A stretch of DNA of 64,000 nucleotides from Paracnuella aquatica (GTDB lineage Bacteria > Bacteroidota > Bacteroidia > Chitinophagales > Chitinophagaceae). The notes beneath the pieces were generated by a model that saw only the letters and a program-made list of their open reading frames with translations, was not told where the DNA came from and ran no database searches. Position numbers and translations under genes: made by a program. The stretch's first letter is position 1. Every line of letters starts with the position of its first letter. The DNA is taken from the NCBI RefSeq assembly GCF_003332885.2, contig NZ_QOWJ01000011.1, positions 87,166 to 151,165 on the forward strand, read 5' to 3'. Below are positions 17,306-25,492 of the stretch, one piece after another.

Positions 17306-17767
17306 CTACTGAGGCATGATCGGGTCTATCTTGATGTCTTCCTTCCCGTCACTAACGATACGCTTATAATTTTGCTGTAGCTGCGTCATTATAAAGACAC
17401 TGATAAGAAATGGTACAATAAAAGACAGGAAAGAAAGGACTCCATCGATCCACCACTTATAGTCTGCAGGCCGATGATCCCCTTTTGTTACTATAAGTAT
17501 GTGTCTACCTTGTGATTTCATCACAATCCAGTCAAAGAGGCGGAAAATAATGAGAAATAGAACCGGTATAAAATAAGCAGTTTCAGCAACATCATGGTTT
17601 CTTACACGATGCAATCCGTATAGTGCAGTTGTGATGGTTAATGCAAGATGAAGCAGATAAATGGATGGTTTGAAAAGCTGATTGTAGTATTTGTTTCTTG
17701 GGTTGGAAGAAAAAGCCATGAACATGAAAAAAACGTATCCTAAACCGATAATTACACTAACTGTCAT
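17306..17767 (-). CDS. Four-helix inner-membrane hypothetical protein
   Basis: The preferred start at 17767 gives MTVSVIIGLGYVFFMFMAFS; an alternative start at 17821 adds a polar leader. Four hydrophobic segments are visible: residues 1-20, LFKPSIYLLHLALTITTALYG, TAYFIPVLFLIIFRLFDWIV and VLSFLSFIVPFLISVFIMTQL. The tail is charged (KRIVSDGKEDIKIDPIMPQ). The DNA is visibly richer in A/T than its neighbours, and no family is recognised, so recent acquisition is possible. Confidence 0.6.
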   Translation of the reverse strand: MTVSVIIGLGYVFFMFMAFSSNPRNKYYNQLFKPSIYLLHLALTITTALYGLHRVRNHDVAETAYFIPVLFLIIFRLFDWIVMKSQGRHILIVTKGDHRPADYKWWIDGVLSFLSFIVPFLISVFIMTQLQQNYKRIVSDGKEDIKIDPIMPQ

Positions 17768-17870
17768 TTGGATTTTGTTGTGGCTGTCGCAATTTTCAGT
17801 GAAATGCCTTGCAGCGGACAAAGAAATTGTTTAGTGGGATGGTTAATAGTAAAACGCCGCTAGTTATCGG

Positions 17871-18716
17871 TTAGGCCTTGTCGTAAGTATAGTATCCTTT
17901 GCCGCTCTTTTTACCCAAATGGCCTGCTTCTACTTTTTCCTGTTGCAGTGGTGATGGGCGAAGTCTTTCGGGCTGCTGCAATTGTTCCCACACCGAGCAG
18001 CTTACGGCATAGTTTACATCGTTGCCAATCAGGTCCATTAGGCGGAACGGTCCCATTTTAAATCCGCGGGCTTCCATCAGCCGGTCAATGGTTTCCATTT
18101 CCACACCAGCCTCTGCCTGCCGCAGGGCTTCAATGTAAAAGGGCCGGGCTACGCGGTTAACAATAAAGCCCGGCGCATCGGTGCACGCCACGCTTGTTTT
18201 GCCAAGGCGGGCCACCAGCGCTTCCAGCGTTTTAATCACTTCAGGGTCGGTTTGTGCACCGGCTACCACTTCCACCAGTTTCATCAGCGGGGCAGGGTTA
18301 AAAAAATGCAGGCCTGCAAAACGGTCGGGGTGGGGCAGGTTGTTGGCCAGCTCCGAAATAGAAAGAGAGGAAGTGTTGGACGCAAAAATGGTAGCGGCAT
18401 CGTTGATAGTAGCCAGTTGGGTAAACAAGCCCACTTTGGCTGCGGGCTGTTCCACAATGGCTTCAATAACCAGCTGTGCCGTGCAATCGGACAGGTTTTG
18501 GGTAAAAAAAATCCGGTTCAGGATTTCATCCGGCGCACCTATTTTTCCTTTTGCCGCCAAAGCCTGCAAGGAACTGTGCACCGCCTCTTTAGCATTTCGC
18601 AGCACTTCACTGTTGGGTTCAAATAAAATGGTGGCAAAGCCGGCCGTGGCGCAAACCTGGGCAATGCCGCGGCCCATAGTGCCGGCGCCGCACACCGCAA
18701 TCGTTTCAATATTCAT
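17871..18716 (-). CDS. 3-hydroxybutyryl-CoA / 3-hydroxyacyl-CoA dehydrogenase
   Basis: ATG at 18716 starts MNIETIAVCGAGTMGRGIAQ, an NAD-binding Rossmann loop. About 281 residues, the size of a stand-alone HBDH. Catalytic-site phrases are IIEAIVE-like VIEAIVEQ, FASNTSSLSISELA (Ser/Asn) and GLHFFNPAPLMKLVEVV with the catalytic His. The C-terminal domain has DAPGFIVNRVARPF and GPFRLMDLIGNDVNY. It oxidises 3-hydroxyacyl-CoA in fatty-acid or butanoate metabolism. No other beta-oxidation gene is adjacent. Confidence 0.9.
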   Translation of the reverse strand: MNIETIAVCGAGTMGRGIAQVCATAGFATILFEPNSEVLRNAKEAVHSSLQALAAKGKIGAPDEILNRIFFTQNLSDCTAQLVIEAIVEQPAAKVGLFTQLATINDAATIFASNTSSLSISELANNLPHPDRFAGLHFFNPAPLMKLVEVVAGAQTDPEVIKTLEALVARLGKTSVACTDAPGFIVNRVARPFYIEALRQAEAGVEMETIDRLMEARGFKMGPFRLMDLIGNDVNYAVSCSVWEQLQQPERLRPSPLQQEKVEAGHLGKKSGKGYYTYDKA

Positions 18717-18879
18717 GAGCAAGAAATAGGGATACAAGTTACGGAAGACTGCCTTTACCCCACTGGCCTTTGCCCCAATGCCGGAGCGGGAACGAATTTT
18801 GACAGAGAGCCAATAAATATGGCCCTTGCCGCAACCAGTTGGCGGGGCTTGCCAATTGTTTCACCCAAAAATTACAGAT

Positions 18880-19098
18880 ATGCGATTCGGACGTAAAAAA
18901 ATTCAGGAAGAAGAAAAATGGCTGGCGGGCATCAGCATTGCGCTCGGCGCCACTGTGCTGGCACTGGGCATTGCCACGCTTTTGCTGGGCCGCCGCCAGG
19001 GCAAAAAAGCCGGTAAAAAGGCACCGCAGTTAAACCTCGATAACCCCGGCACACAAACCGAGTTTCCCACTGCGGCGACTGAGTCGGAAATAGGTTAA
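18880..19098 (+). CDS. Small single-pass membrane protein (72 aa)
   Basis: ATG at 18880 encodes MRFGRKKIQEEEKWLAGISI, followed by a helix (LGATVLALGIATLLLG), a basic stretch RRQGKKAGKKA and an acidic tail. An upstream extension to 18826 is less likely. The basic residues on both sides leave the topology unclear. Function unknown. It is convergent with pheS, with a shared terminator between. Confidence 0.55.
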   Translation: MRFGRKKIQEEEKWLAGISIALGATVLALGIATLLLGRRQGKKAGKKAPQLNLDNPGTQTEFPTAATESEIG

Positions 19099-19110
19099 AC
19101 AGGTATGGAA

Positions 19111-19146
19111 AAAAGAAGGCGGACTCATGTAGTCCGCCTTCTTTCT
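19111..19146. terminator. Bidirectional terminator before the pheS 3' end
   Basis: GAAGGCGGACT (19115-19125) pairs with AGTCCGCCTTC (19131-19141) around a CATGT loop, with A and T tracts outside. Confidence 0.85.
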
Positions 19147-19149
19147 CTT

Positions 19150-20178
19150 TTATGTTGCTGCGGTAAACTGTCGCAAAAACCGCACATCATTTTCACTGAA
19201 CAGGCGCAGGTCGTTGATGCCGTAGAGCAGCATGGTAATGCGTTCGATACCCATGCCAAAGGCAAAGCCGGTGTATTTGTTGGAGTCGATGCCGCAGGAT
19301 TCGAGCACTTTGGGGTGCACCATGCCGCAGCCTAAGATTTCTACCCAGCCGGTTTGCTTACACACCCGGCAGCCGCTGCCACCGCAAATCAAACAGCTGA
19401 TGTCCATTTCGGCACTGGGCTCGGTAAACGGAAAATAAGAAGGGCGGAACCGCACTTTTACATCTTTGCCAAACAGCTCCTGCACAAAGAAATAAAGGGT
19501 TTGCTTTAGGTCGGCAAACGATACGTGCTCGTCGATGTACAGGCCTTCCACCTGGTGGAAAAAGCAGTGTGCACGGGCCGAAATGGTTTCGTTGCGGTAC
19601 ACGCGGCCGGGACAAATAACCCGGATGGGCAGCTTGCCTTTTTCCATTTCCCGCACCTGCACATTGCTGGTGTGGGTACGCAGCAGCCAGTCGGGGTTTT
19701 GGGCAATATAAAAAGTATCCTGCATGTCGCGGGCCGGGTGGTGCTCGGGCAGGTTCAGCGCCGTAAAGTTATGCCAGTCGTCCTCAATTTCGGGTCCGTC
19801 GGCTACGGCAAAACCAAGGCGGTGAAAAATATCGATGATGCGGCGGCGCACCAGGTTAATGGGGTGGCGGGTGCCGGCCACGATGGGATCGCCGGGCAGC
19901 GACAGGTCGATGGCAGCAGCCTGTGGTTGGTCGCTGTCGGTTGTTTCCTTGGCCGATTCGTATTTGGCTTCGGCAAATTGCTTGAAGTCGTTGAGCACCT
20001 GGCCAAACTCCCGTTTTTGCTCGGCGGGTATGTTGCGCATTTCACCAAACAGGGCTTTTACAATGCCTTTGGTGCCTAAAAACTTGATGCGGTATGTTTC
20101 CAGTTGGTCGGGGGTAACAAGTTCCAGGGCCTCAATTTCCTGGCGGTAAGCATTTATTTGCTGCACAATGGACTCCAT
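19150..20178 (-). CDS. pheS: Phenylalanyl-tRNA synthetase alpha subunit
   Basis: The start at 20178 (MESIVQQINAYRQEIEAL) gives 342 residues, the usual PheS length; the frame open to 20277 adds a spurious leader. Class II motifs are present: HPINLVRRRIIDIF, FYIAQNPDWLLRTHTSNVQVR (motif 2 area), FHQVEGLYID, and motif 3 GFAFGMGIERITMLLYGI. A CLICGGSGCRVCKQTGWVEI segment has four cysteines, as in many PheS proteins. It forms a heterotetramer with PheT, which is not in this window. Confidence 0.95.
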   Translation of the reverse strand: MESIVQQINAYRQEIEALELVTPDQLETYRIKFLGTKGIVKALFGEMRNIPAEQKREFGQVLNDFKQFAEAKYESAKETTDSDQPQAAAIDLSLPGDPIVAGTRHPINLVRRRIIDIFHRLGFAVADGPEIEDDWHNFTALNLPEHHPARDMQDTFYIAQNPDWLLRTHTSNVQVREMEKGKLPIRVICPGRVYRNETISARAHCFFHQVEGLYIDEHVSFADLKQTLYFFVQELFGKDVKVRFRPSYFPFTEPSAEMDISCLICGGSGCRVCKQTGWVEILGCGMVHPKVLESCGIDSNKYTGFAFGMGIERITMLLYGINDLRLFSENDVRFLRQFTAAT

Positions 20179-20204
20179 GCGGCAAAGATAACCGGTAGCG
20201 AAAG

Positions 20205-20697
20205 AATATCGAACAGGCGAACAAGGAATGTCGAACAGGGGAAGGCGAGGGGGAAAGAATAACGAACAGACGAACAAGGAACAGAGGAATGTCGAAGTTG
20301 TAGGGATTGTGAATTATTGTTTATAGATTATTAATTACTAGAGTTGTTGCGGATAAATATTGCAGCTCCACAATATTGGGCGTAGCCCAAACCCGTTGGT
20401 AATAAAGCAGCATCATCGGTATCAATTTTCCCGTTGATCGTAGATTAACCCGGTAAACGGGATATTTATTTACAAAACAAGATGGAGCACAGGTTTGGGC
20501 AACGCCCAAATGGTTGTCGCTAAAAACCATTGCTACCAACAGGAGTGGGCTACGCCCACTTTTAATTTAATGATGGCTACCCTTATCCCGATATAGAAAT
20601 ATCACCCTTTATGCACCATCCCACCAATTCATCACTCATAATTCATCATTTTCAACCCTACTTCGTCATTCCTCTGTTCCTTGCTCCTTGTTTGATA
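20205..20697. repeat. Inverted word-repeat R4 enclosing palindromes
   Basis: Left part 20205-20300: repeated words GAATATCGAAC, GAACAAGGAA, GAATGTCGAA. Right part 20610-20697: the same words on the other strand, plus ATAATTCATCATT-type words shared with R1. Between them are the three palindromes annotated separately. The whole 520-base gap between pheS and murI is filled by this composite and has no gene. Confidence 0.7.
20376..20560. repeat. Three related GGGC-nnn-GCCC palindromes
   Basis: TTGGGCGTAGCCCAA (20376-20390), TTTGGGCAACGCCCAAA (20494-20510) and AGTGGGCTACGCCCACT (20544-20560) share a GGGC[G/A/T]nnGCCC core. Between the first two, CCCGTT pairs with AACGGG. They look like a REP-like or non-autonomous element family. 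Confidence 0.65.
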
Positions 20698-20700
20698 TTC

Positions 20701-21516
20701 TCACAGGTCCACATGGTTGGCCGAAACGCCGGCGCCGTAAAACGCGGCGGCGTGGCTGTTGAAATCGGCTACAGAATCGGTGGTATAAAAAAGGCGGTTG
20801 CCCTGGCGGGTGATCTGCGTTTCAATTTCGGGGTGGCGATGTAAATAGTCCTGCAAGCTGTTGGCCACAATGCCGCCCTGCGATACCACCTGCACACCTT
20901 GCGGCAAAGCGGCTTTGATCTTCTGCTCCAGCAGGGGATAATGCGTGCAGGCCAACAATACAGTATCAATCTTTGGGTTTTGCGCCATTAGCTGCGCCAC
21001 ATTTTTACGCACAAAAAAATCGGCGCCGGCACCTTCGTGTTCGCCGTTTTCAATGATCGGCACCCACATGGGACAAGCCTCTTGAGCAATGTGCAACTGC
21101 GGAAAGAATTTATTTATTTCCAATGCATAACTGTTCGATTGCACCGTGCCGCGGGTAGCCAAAATGCCGATGTTGCCGGTGCGGGTGTAGGCCCCAATGG
21201 TTTCGGAAGTGGGCCGGATAACACCCAATACCCGGGCGGTAGGATTGAGGCGCTGCAGGTCCATTTGCTGGATGCTGCGCAAAGCCTTGGCCGAAGCGGT
21301 ATTGCAGGCCAAAATAATGAGCGGGCATTGCTGCTGCAACAGCCACTCCACGCATTGCAAGGTGTATTTATACACGGTTTCAAACGACCGGGTGCCATAC
21401 GGTGCCCGGGCATTGTCGCCCAGGTACAGGTAATCGTATTGCGGCATCCGCGCCACTATTTCCCGAAGCACGGTAAGGCCGCCATAACCCGAATCGAACA
21501 CACCAATTGGATGCAT
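20701..21516 (-). CDS. murI: Glutamate racemase
   Basis: Supplies D-glutamate for peptidoglycan. The 271-residue protein contains the three signatures: GVFDSGYGGLTVLREI at the N-terminus, LACNTASAKALR with the first catalytic Cys near residue 74, and LLACTHYPLLEQKI with the second catalytic Cys near 188. Length is normal. In many Bacteroidota murI follows the tandem ompH genes; here seven other genes intervene. Confidence 0.95.
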   Translation of the reverse strand: MHPIGVFDSGYGGLTVLREIVARMPQYDYLYLGDNARAPYGTRSFETVYKYTLQCVEWLLQQQCPLIILACNTASAKALRSIQQMDLQRLNPTARVLGVIRPTSETIGAYTRTGNIGILATRGTVQSNSYALEINKFFPQLHIAQEACPMWVPIIENGEHEGAGADFFVRKNVAQLMAQNPKIDTVLLACTHYPLLEQKIKAALPQGVQVVSQGGIVANSLQDYLHRHPEIETQITRQGNRLFYTTDSVADFNSHAAAFYGAGVSANHVDL

Positions 21517-21972
21517 GGCCGCGAAGGTAGGAAACAGTTGCGGGACGGCGGAATGCAGCGGTTCTGTGGGATGAGTCTATTATACAATTGCAATGAGTTT
21601 TTTGGAAGATACCTGGTGGCTTGCAGGAAAGTCTTTTATCGACTTATCGATTTAACGTGTACATAAACAACTGCACGCTGACGATCAAATCACTGTATTA
21701 TTGAAATCAAAAGCCAATAATATTTTAAAATATAACGGTAACCTCTAAACGCAATAGGCAACTCGCATCATTACCGCAATTTTATATTGGTTGAAATTTT
21801 GCAGGCGCAAAAAAACTAAAACAACCATCTTCCATTATACATGCTTTTTAACAGGTAAGCACAAAATTTTTGTACAACGCTTTTCTACAAAACCAGAGAG
21901 GCCCGCCACAATTGTGGCGGGCCTCTCTGGTCGTTTTATTACAGCATTATTTAATACGCTGCGGCTACATAT
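21517..21972. other. Intergenic interval between murI and hpf
   Basis: AT-rich, with no supported gene. Its only clear element is the strong palindrome at 21893-21930. The part 21660-21880 shows no repeat or reading frame that I trust. Confidence 0.45.
21893..21930 (-). terminator. Perfect 38-base palindromic terminator after hpf
   Basis: A 19-base arm starting CCAGAGAGGCCCGCC is followed at once by its exact complement, with T residues on the exit side. It is the strongest hairpin in this part of the window. Confidence 0.8.
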
Positions 21973-22290
21973 TTACTCGTTCACTTTTCCCTGCCAGCGA
22001 TCCACCTGCTTTTCTTTTGCCTTGCGCAATTGCGCCTGCAACTTGTTCACACACTCGTCAACGGCCTGCTCAAATTCCACGGCCGATTCTTTAATAAACA
22101 AATCGGGGCCGGGCACTTCCAGTCTTATTTCGCAATAGGTGCTGGGCGTGGCTTTGTCGGGGCCAAGAAACAGGGTAACATTCGCCCGTACAATATGATC
22201 GCTCGGGTTTAGTTTTTCCAGTTTTTCCCGAACATAACTTTCCAGTACTTCGCCTGCTTTAAATCCTAAAGATTGTATGATCACATCCAT
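21973..22290 (-). CDS. Ribosome hibernation-promoting factor, short HPF/RaiA type
   Basis: The start at 22290 (MDVIIQSLGFKAGEVLESYV) gives 105 residues, the length of short HPF. The fold is visible: an N-terminal helix with REKLEKL, strands ANVTLFLG and TYCEIRLEVPGPDLFIKES, and the helix FEQAVDECVNKLQAQLRKAKEK. These proteins bind the 30S decoding centre and inactivate ribosomes in stationary phase. The longer frame to 22395 has no family support. The palindrome at 22376 lies in its upstream region. Confidence 0.85.
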   Translation of the reverse strand: MDVIIQSLGFKAGEVLESYVREKLEKLNPSDHIVRANVTLFLGPDKATPSTYCEIRLEVPGPDLFIKESAVEFEQAVDECVNKLQAQLRKAKEKQVDRWQGKVNE

Positions 22291-22375
22291 AGCGTAATAT
22301 TTTGGTGCAATGGCTACCATTTTCATACCAACAAAAAACCGCTGGCACTGCGTGCCGTTGCCACCTAAAATTAAT

Positions 22376-22393
22376 GCATGTAGACGTACATGC
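22376..22393. promoter_or_regulatory. Palindrome upstream of hpf, possible operator
   Basis: GCATGTA-GACG-TACATGC is a perfect 7+4+7 inverted repeat in the divergent hpf/panD region, about 86 bases from the hpf start. No factor is known to bind it; the assignment as operator is a guess from position. Confidence 0.3.
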
Positions 22394-22487
22394 ACTTGTC
22401 AAAAAAGCACTACTTTATGGCTTAATTTTTTTATGTTGTTAGATGCCACCCTGCGGGGAGGGCACTCCTCACCCCTAAACGCCATAT

Positions 22488-22856
22488 ATGCAGATTCAAT
22501 TATTGCGTACCAAAGTGCAGCAACTTGTTGTTTCCGAAAGCTCTGAAAATTATCCCGGCTCCATTGCCCTGCCCGATGAGCTGATTGAAGCATCGGGCCT
22601 GCGACTTTTTGAACTGGTACATGTAAACAACCTTACCAATGGCAACCGCATTGTAACCTACGTGGTGCGCAGCAAACGCGAAGGTTTTGTAACGCTGAAT
22701 GGTGCTGCTTCGAAACTGTTCAGCAAAGGCGACAAAATACACGTGCTGGCTTATGGATATTTTGATGAAGCTGAAGCCGTAGGATTTGAACCTCGCATTA
22801 TATACGCCGATGAAATGAACCGCCTGAAAGAAGTAAAAACCTACAGTTTTCAATGA
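22488..22856 (+). CDS. panD: Aspartate 1-decarboxylase
   Basis: Converts L-aspartate to beta-alanine for pantothenate and CoA synthesis. The 122-residue proenzyme cleaves itself between Gly24 and Ser25 (NYPGSIALP) to form the pyruvoyl cofactor. Other family phrases are LLRTKVQQLVV at the start, LFELVHVNNLTNGNRIVTYV and FSKGDKIHVLAYGYF. The stop overlaps the start of the next gene by four bases (ATGA), implying translational coupling. panB and panC are not in the window. Confidence 0.93.
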   Translation: MQIQLLRTKVQQLVVSESSENYPGSIALPDELIEASGLRLFELVHVNNLTNGNRIVTYVVRSKREGFVTLNGAASKLFSKGDKIHVLAYGYFDEAEAVGFEPRIIYADEMNRLKEVKTYSFQ

Positions 22857-23905
22857 GTGGATGGCGGAAGCGTATAGGCCAGTGGGAACACTGGCCTTTT
22901 CCCGTTTTTTATGCACCGTTGCTGCCCGCCTGGTTGCGCAATTATGCCCGCAGCAAGTCGCTGTGGTATTTTGCGGCAGCCAATCCTACCATTACCTACG
23001 GCGGTTTTGAAGGCGAAAGTAAAAGTGAGCAATACGTGCAATTGCCGGCACACTTGTGTCCAAAAACGGTGGTGGTACAACCTCGTACGCCGTACGATGC
23101 AGTACTGCAAGAGGTGGCCGATGCCGGCTTGCAATTTCCGCTGATTGCAAAGCCCGATGTTGGCATGAAAGGCATTTTATTTCGCAAGCTGGAAGGCGCC
23201 GCGCAATTGGCGCAATACCACAACCGCATGCCGGCAGCTTACCTGGTGCAGGAGTATTTGGACCACCCACTGGAGGTAAGCATTTTTTATTACCGCATGC
23301 CCGGCACCGATCGCGGCACCATCACTGCATTGATACAAAAAGACCTGTTGCAAGTGCAGGGCAATGGCCGCGACACGGTGGCGCAACTGGTGCAGCGCAA
23401 TGCCGACATCCGGCCTTATTACGGTGCCGCTGTGCGCCATTGGGGTGCAAAAATGAACGAGGTATTGCCGGACGGCGAAACGCTGGTTTTATCTCATGTG
23501 GCCAACCTGGTGAACGGCGCACGGTTTAAAAACCTGCAGCACCTGATCGATGCACAACTGACTGCTGTGTTCGACGAGATCAGCCACCAGAGCCAGTTTT
23601 ACTACGGCCGGTACGATATTAAATGCCACCAGCCAACCGACTTGCACACCGGCAGAAATTTTTACATCCTCGAGTTTAATGGTGCCGGATCGGTGCCCAA
23701 CCATGTATTTACCGGCACTTATAGTTTGGGGGGTGCTTACGCCGAAATTGCCCGCCACTGGGATCTTTTATACCGAATTAGCAAAGCCAACAGGGATCGG
23801 GGTTTTCGCGTTCCGTCCACCGCCGAAGGCCGCCGTTTTATGAAGGGCATGCGGCAGCATTTCGACCAATTGAAGGCGCTGGATAAAAAACTGGTGCTGT
23901 CGTAA
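22853..23905 (+). CDS. ATP-grasp enzyme coupled to panD
   Basis: 350 residues with an ATP-grasp core: FPLIAKPDVGMKG near residue 100 (nucleotide-binding Lys), AAYLVQEYLDHPLEVSIFYYR near 130, and the metal-binding end FYILEFNGAGSVPNHVF near 280 (Glu, Asn). The layout resembles D-Ala-D-Ala ligase or carboxylate-amine ligases, but the N-terminal third is not standard. The ATGA overlap with panD suggests that it works with beta-alanine, perhaps making a beta-alanyl conjugate; that is inference only. Substrate not known. Confidence 0.7.
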   Translation: MSGWRKRIGQWEHWPFPVFYAPLLPAWLRNYARSKSLWYFAAANPTITYGGFEGESKSEQYVQLPAHLCPKTVVVQPRTPYDAVLQEVADAGLQFPLIAKPDVGMKGILFRKLEGAAQLAQYHNRMPAAYLVQEYLDHPLEVSIFYYRMPGTDRGTITALIQKDLLQVQGNGRDTVAQLVQRNADIRPYYGAAVRHWGAKMNEVLPDGETLVLSHVANLVNGARFKNLQHLIDAQLTAVFDEISHQSQFYYGRYDIKCHQPTDLHTGRNFYILEFNGAGSVPNHVFTGTYSLGGAYAEIARHWDLLYRISKANRDRGFRVPSTAEGRRFMKGMRQHFDQLKALDKKLVLS

Positions 23906-23968
23906 ACTGGTATTGCCGTTCAGCCTTTTTTGCCTACGCCAGCTGAGCCGTAATGCTATTTTAGGCCC

Positions 23969-24439
23969 ATGAAAAAAGGCCTCTTCGTTTTGCTTTGCTT
24001 TTTCTGTATGGCGCCGGCATTTGCGCAGGTTGTAATGGTGGGCCCCATGCTGCACCTCAATTTTGAAGGCAAAAAAGTGAAACCGAGCTTTGCCGTAGAA
24101 GCTTCCTGCTGGTGGCTAAAAGGTATTCCCTACGGTGTGGATGCAGGGTTTGAATTTCAAAAAGGCAAGTTCCGCTTATACAGCGAAGCGCAAACCGGTA
24201 TTGGCATTGCCGGCCTATCGGCAGGGCCTTTTGTTGAGTTTGCAAAAGCTACCCCGGTAAAAGCAGGGCTGCAACTTACCGGATGGATGAACTATTATAT
24301 TGGCGCTGATTTAAGAGTGCGCATTTACCGCGGCCCCGACGTTTTTGCTGCAGGGCTGTACGGAAAAGTGCCTCTTTTTGTGGAAGGCAATAATGAAGAA
24401 AACGAATCGGAGTGGTGGGATTGGGACGACTGGGATTGA
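23969..24439 (+). CDS. Secreted beta-rich hypothetical protein
   Basis: The signal peptide MKKGLFVLLCFFCMAPAFAQ is followed by 135 residues with alternating strands (VVMVGPMLHLNFEG, SFAVEASCWWL, FRLYSEAQTGIGIAGLSAG). It ends in an acidic tryptophan-rich tail (EESEWWDWDDWD-like), which is unlike a normal barrel C-terminus. No family recognised. Probably periplasmic or outer-membrane associated. Confidence 0.65.
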   Translation: MKKGLFVLLCFFCMAPAFAQVVMVGPMLHLNFEGKKVKPSFAVEASCWWLKGIPYGVDAGFEFQKGKFRLYSEAQTGIGIAGLSAGPFVEFAKATPVKAGLQLTGWMNYYIGADLRVRIYRGPDVFAAGLYGKVPLFVEGNNEENESEWWDWDDWD

Positions 24440-24623
24440 TCAAATTACTGAGCAAGTAATTTCGTTTGTACATGCCTGTTGCTGTTGCGTTCAGGCATTT
24501 TTATTTGTCACAATCCAAGGATTAAACAAGGATGTGCTTAACCTCTGCTGCGCAAAATTTTTTTACATCCTGTTCAACTAAAACGTGGCATTCTGCGTTA
24601 ACATTTATCAAAACCCCTAACGT

Positions 24624-25319
24624 ATGAAAAATGTCTTTCTGAAAATCTGGGCTATTGCCGCCCTGAGTGTTTTTGCAACTTCCTGCTCCGAGGACGAAGA
24701 TGATACCGCGAACCAACAGGCTCGTGTAATGGTGGTACATGCTTCGCCAAATGCGCCTGCTGTTGACGTTCGTGTGAACAATACTGTTGCTGCATCTAAC
24801 CTCGCTTTCCCAAGCAACACACAGTATTTGAATGTAAATGCAGGCGCTGCCAATTTTAAAGTGTCGCCAACCGGCACCACCAATTATGTAATTGATGCCA
24901 ACGCGCAGCTTAATGCCAATGCCAACTATTCGGTGCTGGCTGTAAACACAGTAAACAACATTTCGGCTTCGGTAGTAATGGACGACCTTACAGCGCCGGC
25001 GGCGGGCCAGGCCCACGTTCGCTTTTTCCACCTGTCGCCCGATGCACCAGCAGTTGACATTGCTGCAAGAGGTGGTGATGTGCTGTTCGCTAACCGATCA
25101 TTCAATGATCAGAGCACCAACGCTGCAAGAGCTACTTTCACCGCCATCCCCGCAGGAACATACAACCTGGATGTACGTTTGGCCGGACAAAGCGCTGTAG
25201 CGCTGCAACTGCCTGCAGTAACAGTTGAGGCTGGTAAAATTTATACCGTATTTGCCAAAGGCTTACTCACCGGCACCGGTGCACAGGCACTGGGCGCACA
25301 AGTAATCGTGCACAACTAA
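24624..25319 (+). CDS. DUF4397 surface lipoprotein
   Basis: 231 residues. The signal ends in a lipobox, FATSC, and the Cys is followed by SEDEDD, an acidic stretch of the kind that exports lipoproteins to the cell surface in Bacteroidota. Two DUF4397 (Ig-like) repeats are visible: VMVVHASPNAPAVDVRVNN near residue 38 and VRFFHLSPDAPAVDIAARG near 132. The family is widespread in secreted proteins and the function is unknown; a structural or adhesion role is likely. Confidence 0.9.
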   Translation: MKNVFLKIWAIAALSVFATSCSEDEDDTANQQARVMVVHASPNAPAVDVRVNNTVAASNLAFPSNTQYLNVNAGAANFKVSPTGTTNYVIDANAQLNANANYSVLAVNTVNNISASVVMDDLTAPAAGQAHVRFFHLSPDAPAVDIAARGGDVLFANRSFNDQSTNAARATFTAIPAGTYNLDVRLAGQSAVALQLPAVTVEAGKIYTVFAKGLLTGTGAQALGAQVIVHN

Positions 25320-25343
25320 GCACGCCAATTTTTCCAAAAAATA

Positions 25344-25387
25344 AAAAGGTAAAGTCATTGGTAACAGATGGCTTTGCCTTTTTTTAT
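25344..25387 (+). terminator. Terminator after the DUF4397 gene
   Basis: AAAAAGGTAAAG pairs with CTTTGCCTTTTT across an interrupted stem, followed by T residues. Confidence 0.65.
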
Positions 25388-25492
25388 GGCTTTGTGCACC
25401 GCGCAATGTTTTGAAAATGATATGCATTTCGATGTGAGTGGTATCATTTTTTCTGCGGTAGCATCGCTTGTTCAACCCTTAATCAACCAATC

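Noticed and set aside
18880-19098. Toxin-antitoxin module
   Set aside because: Only one small membrane gene is present and no partner gene overlaps or adjoins it.
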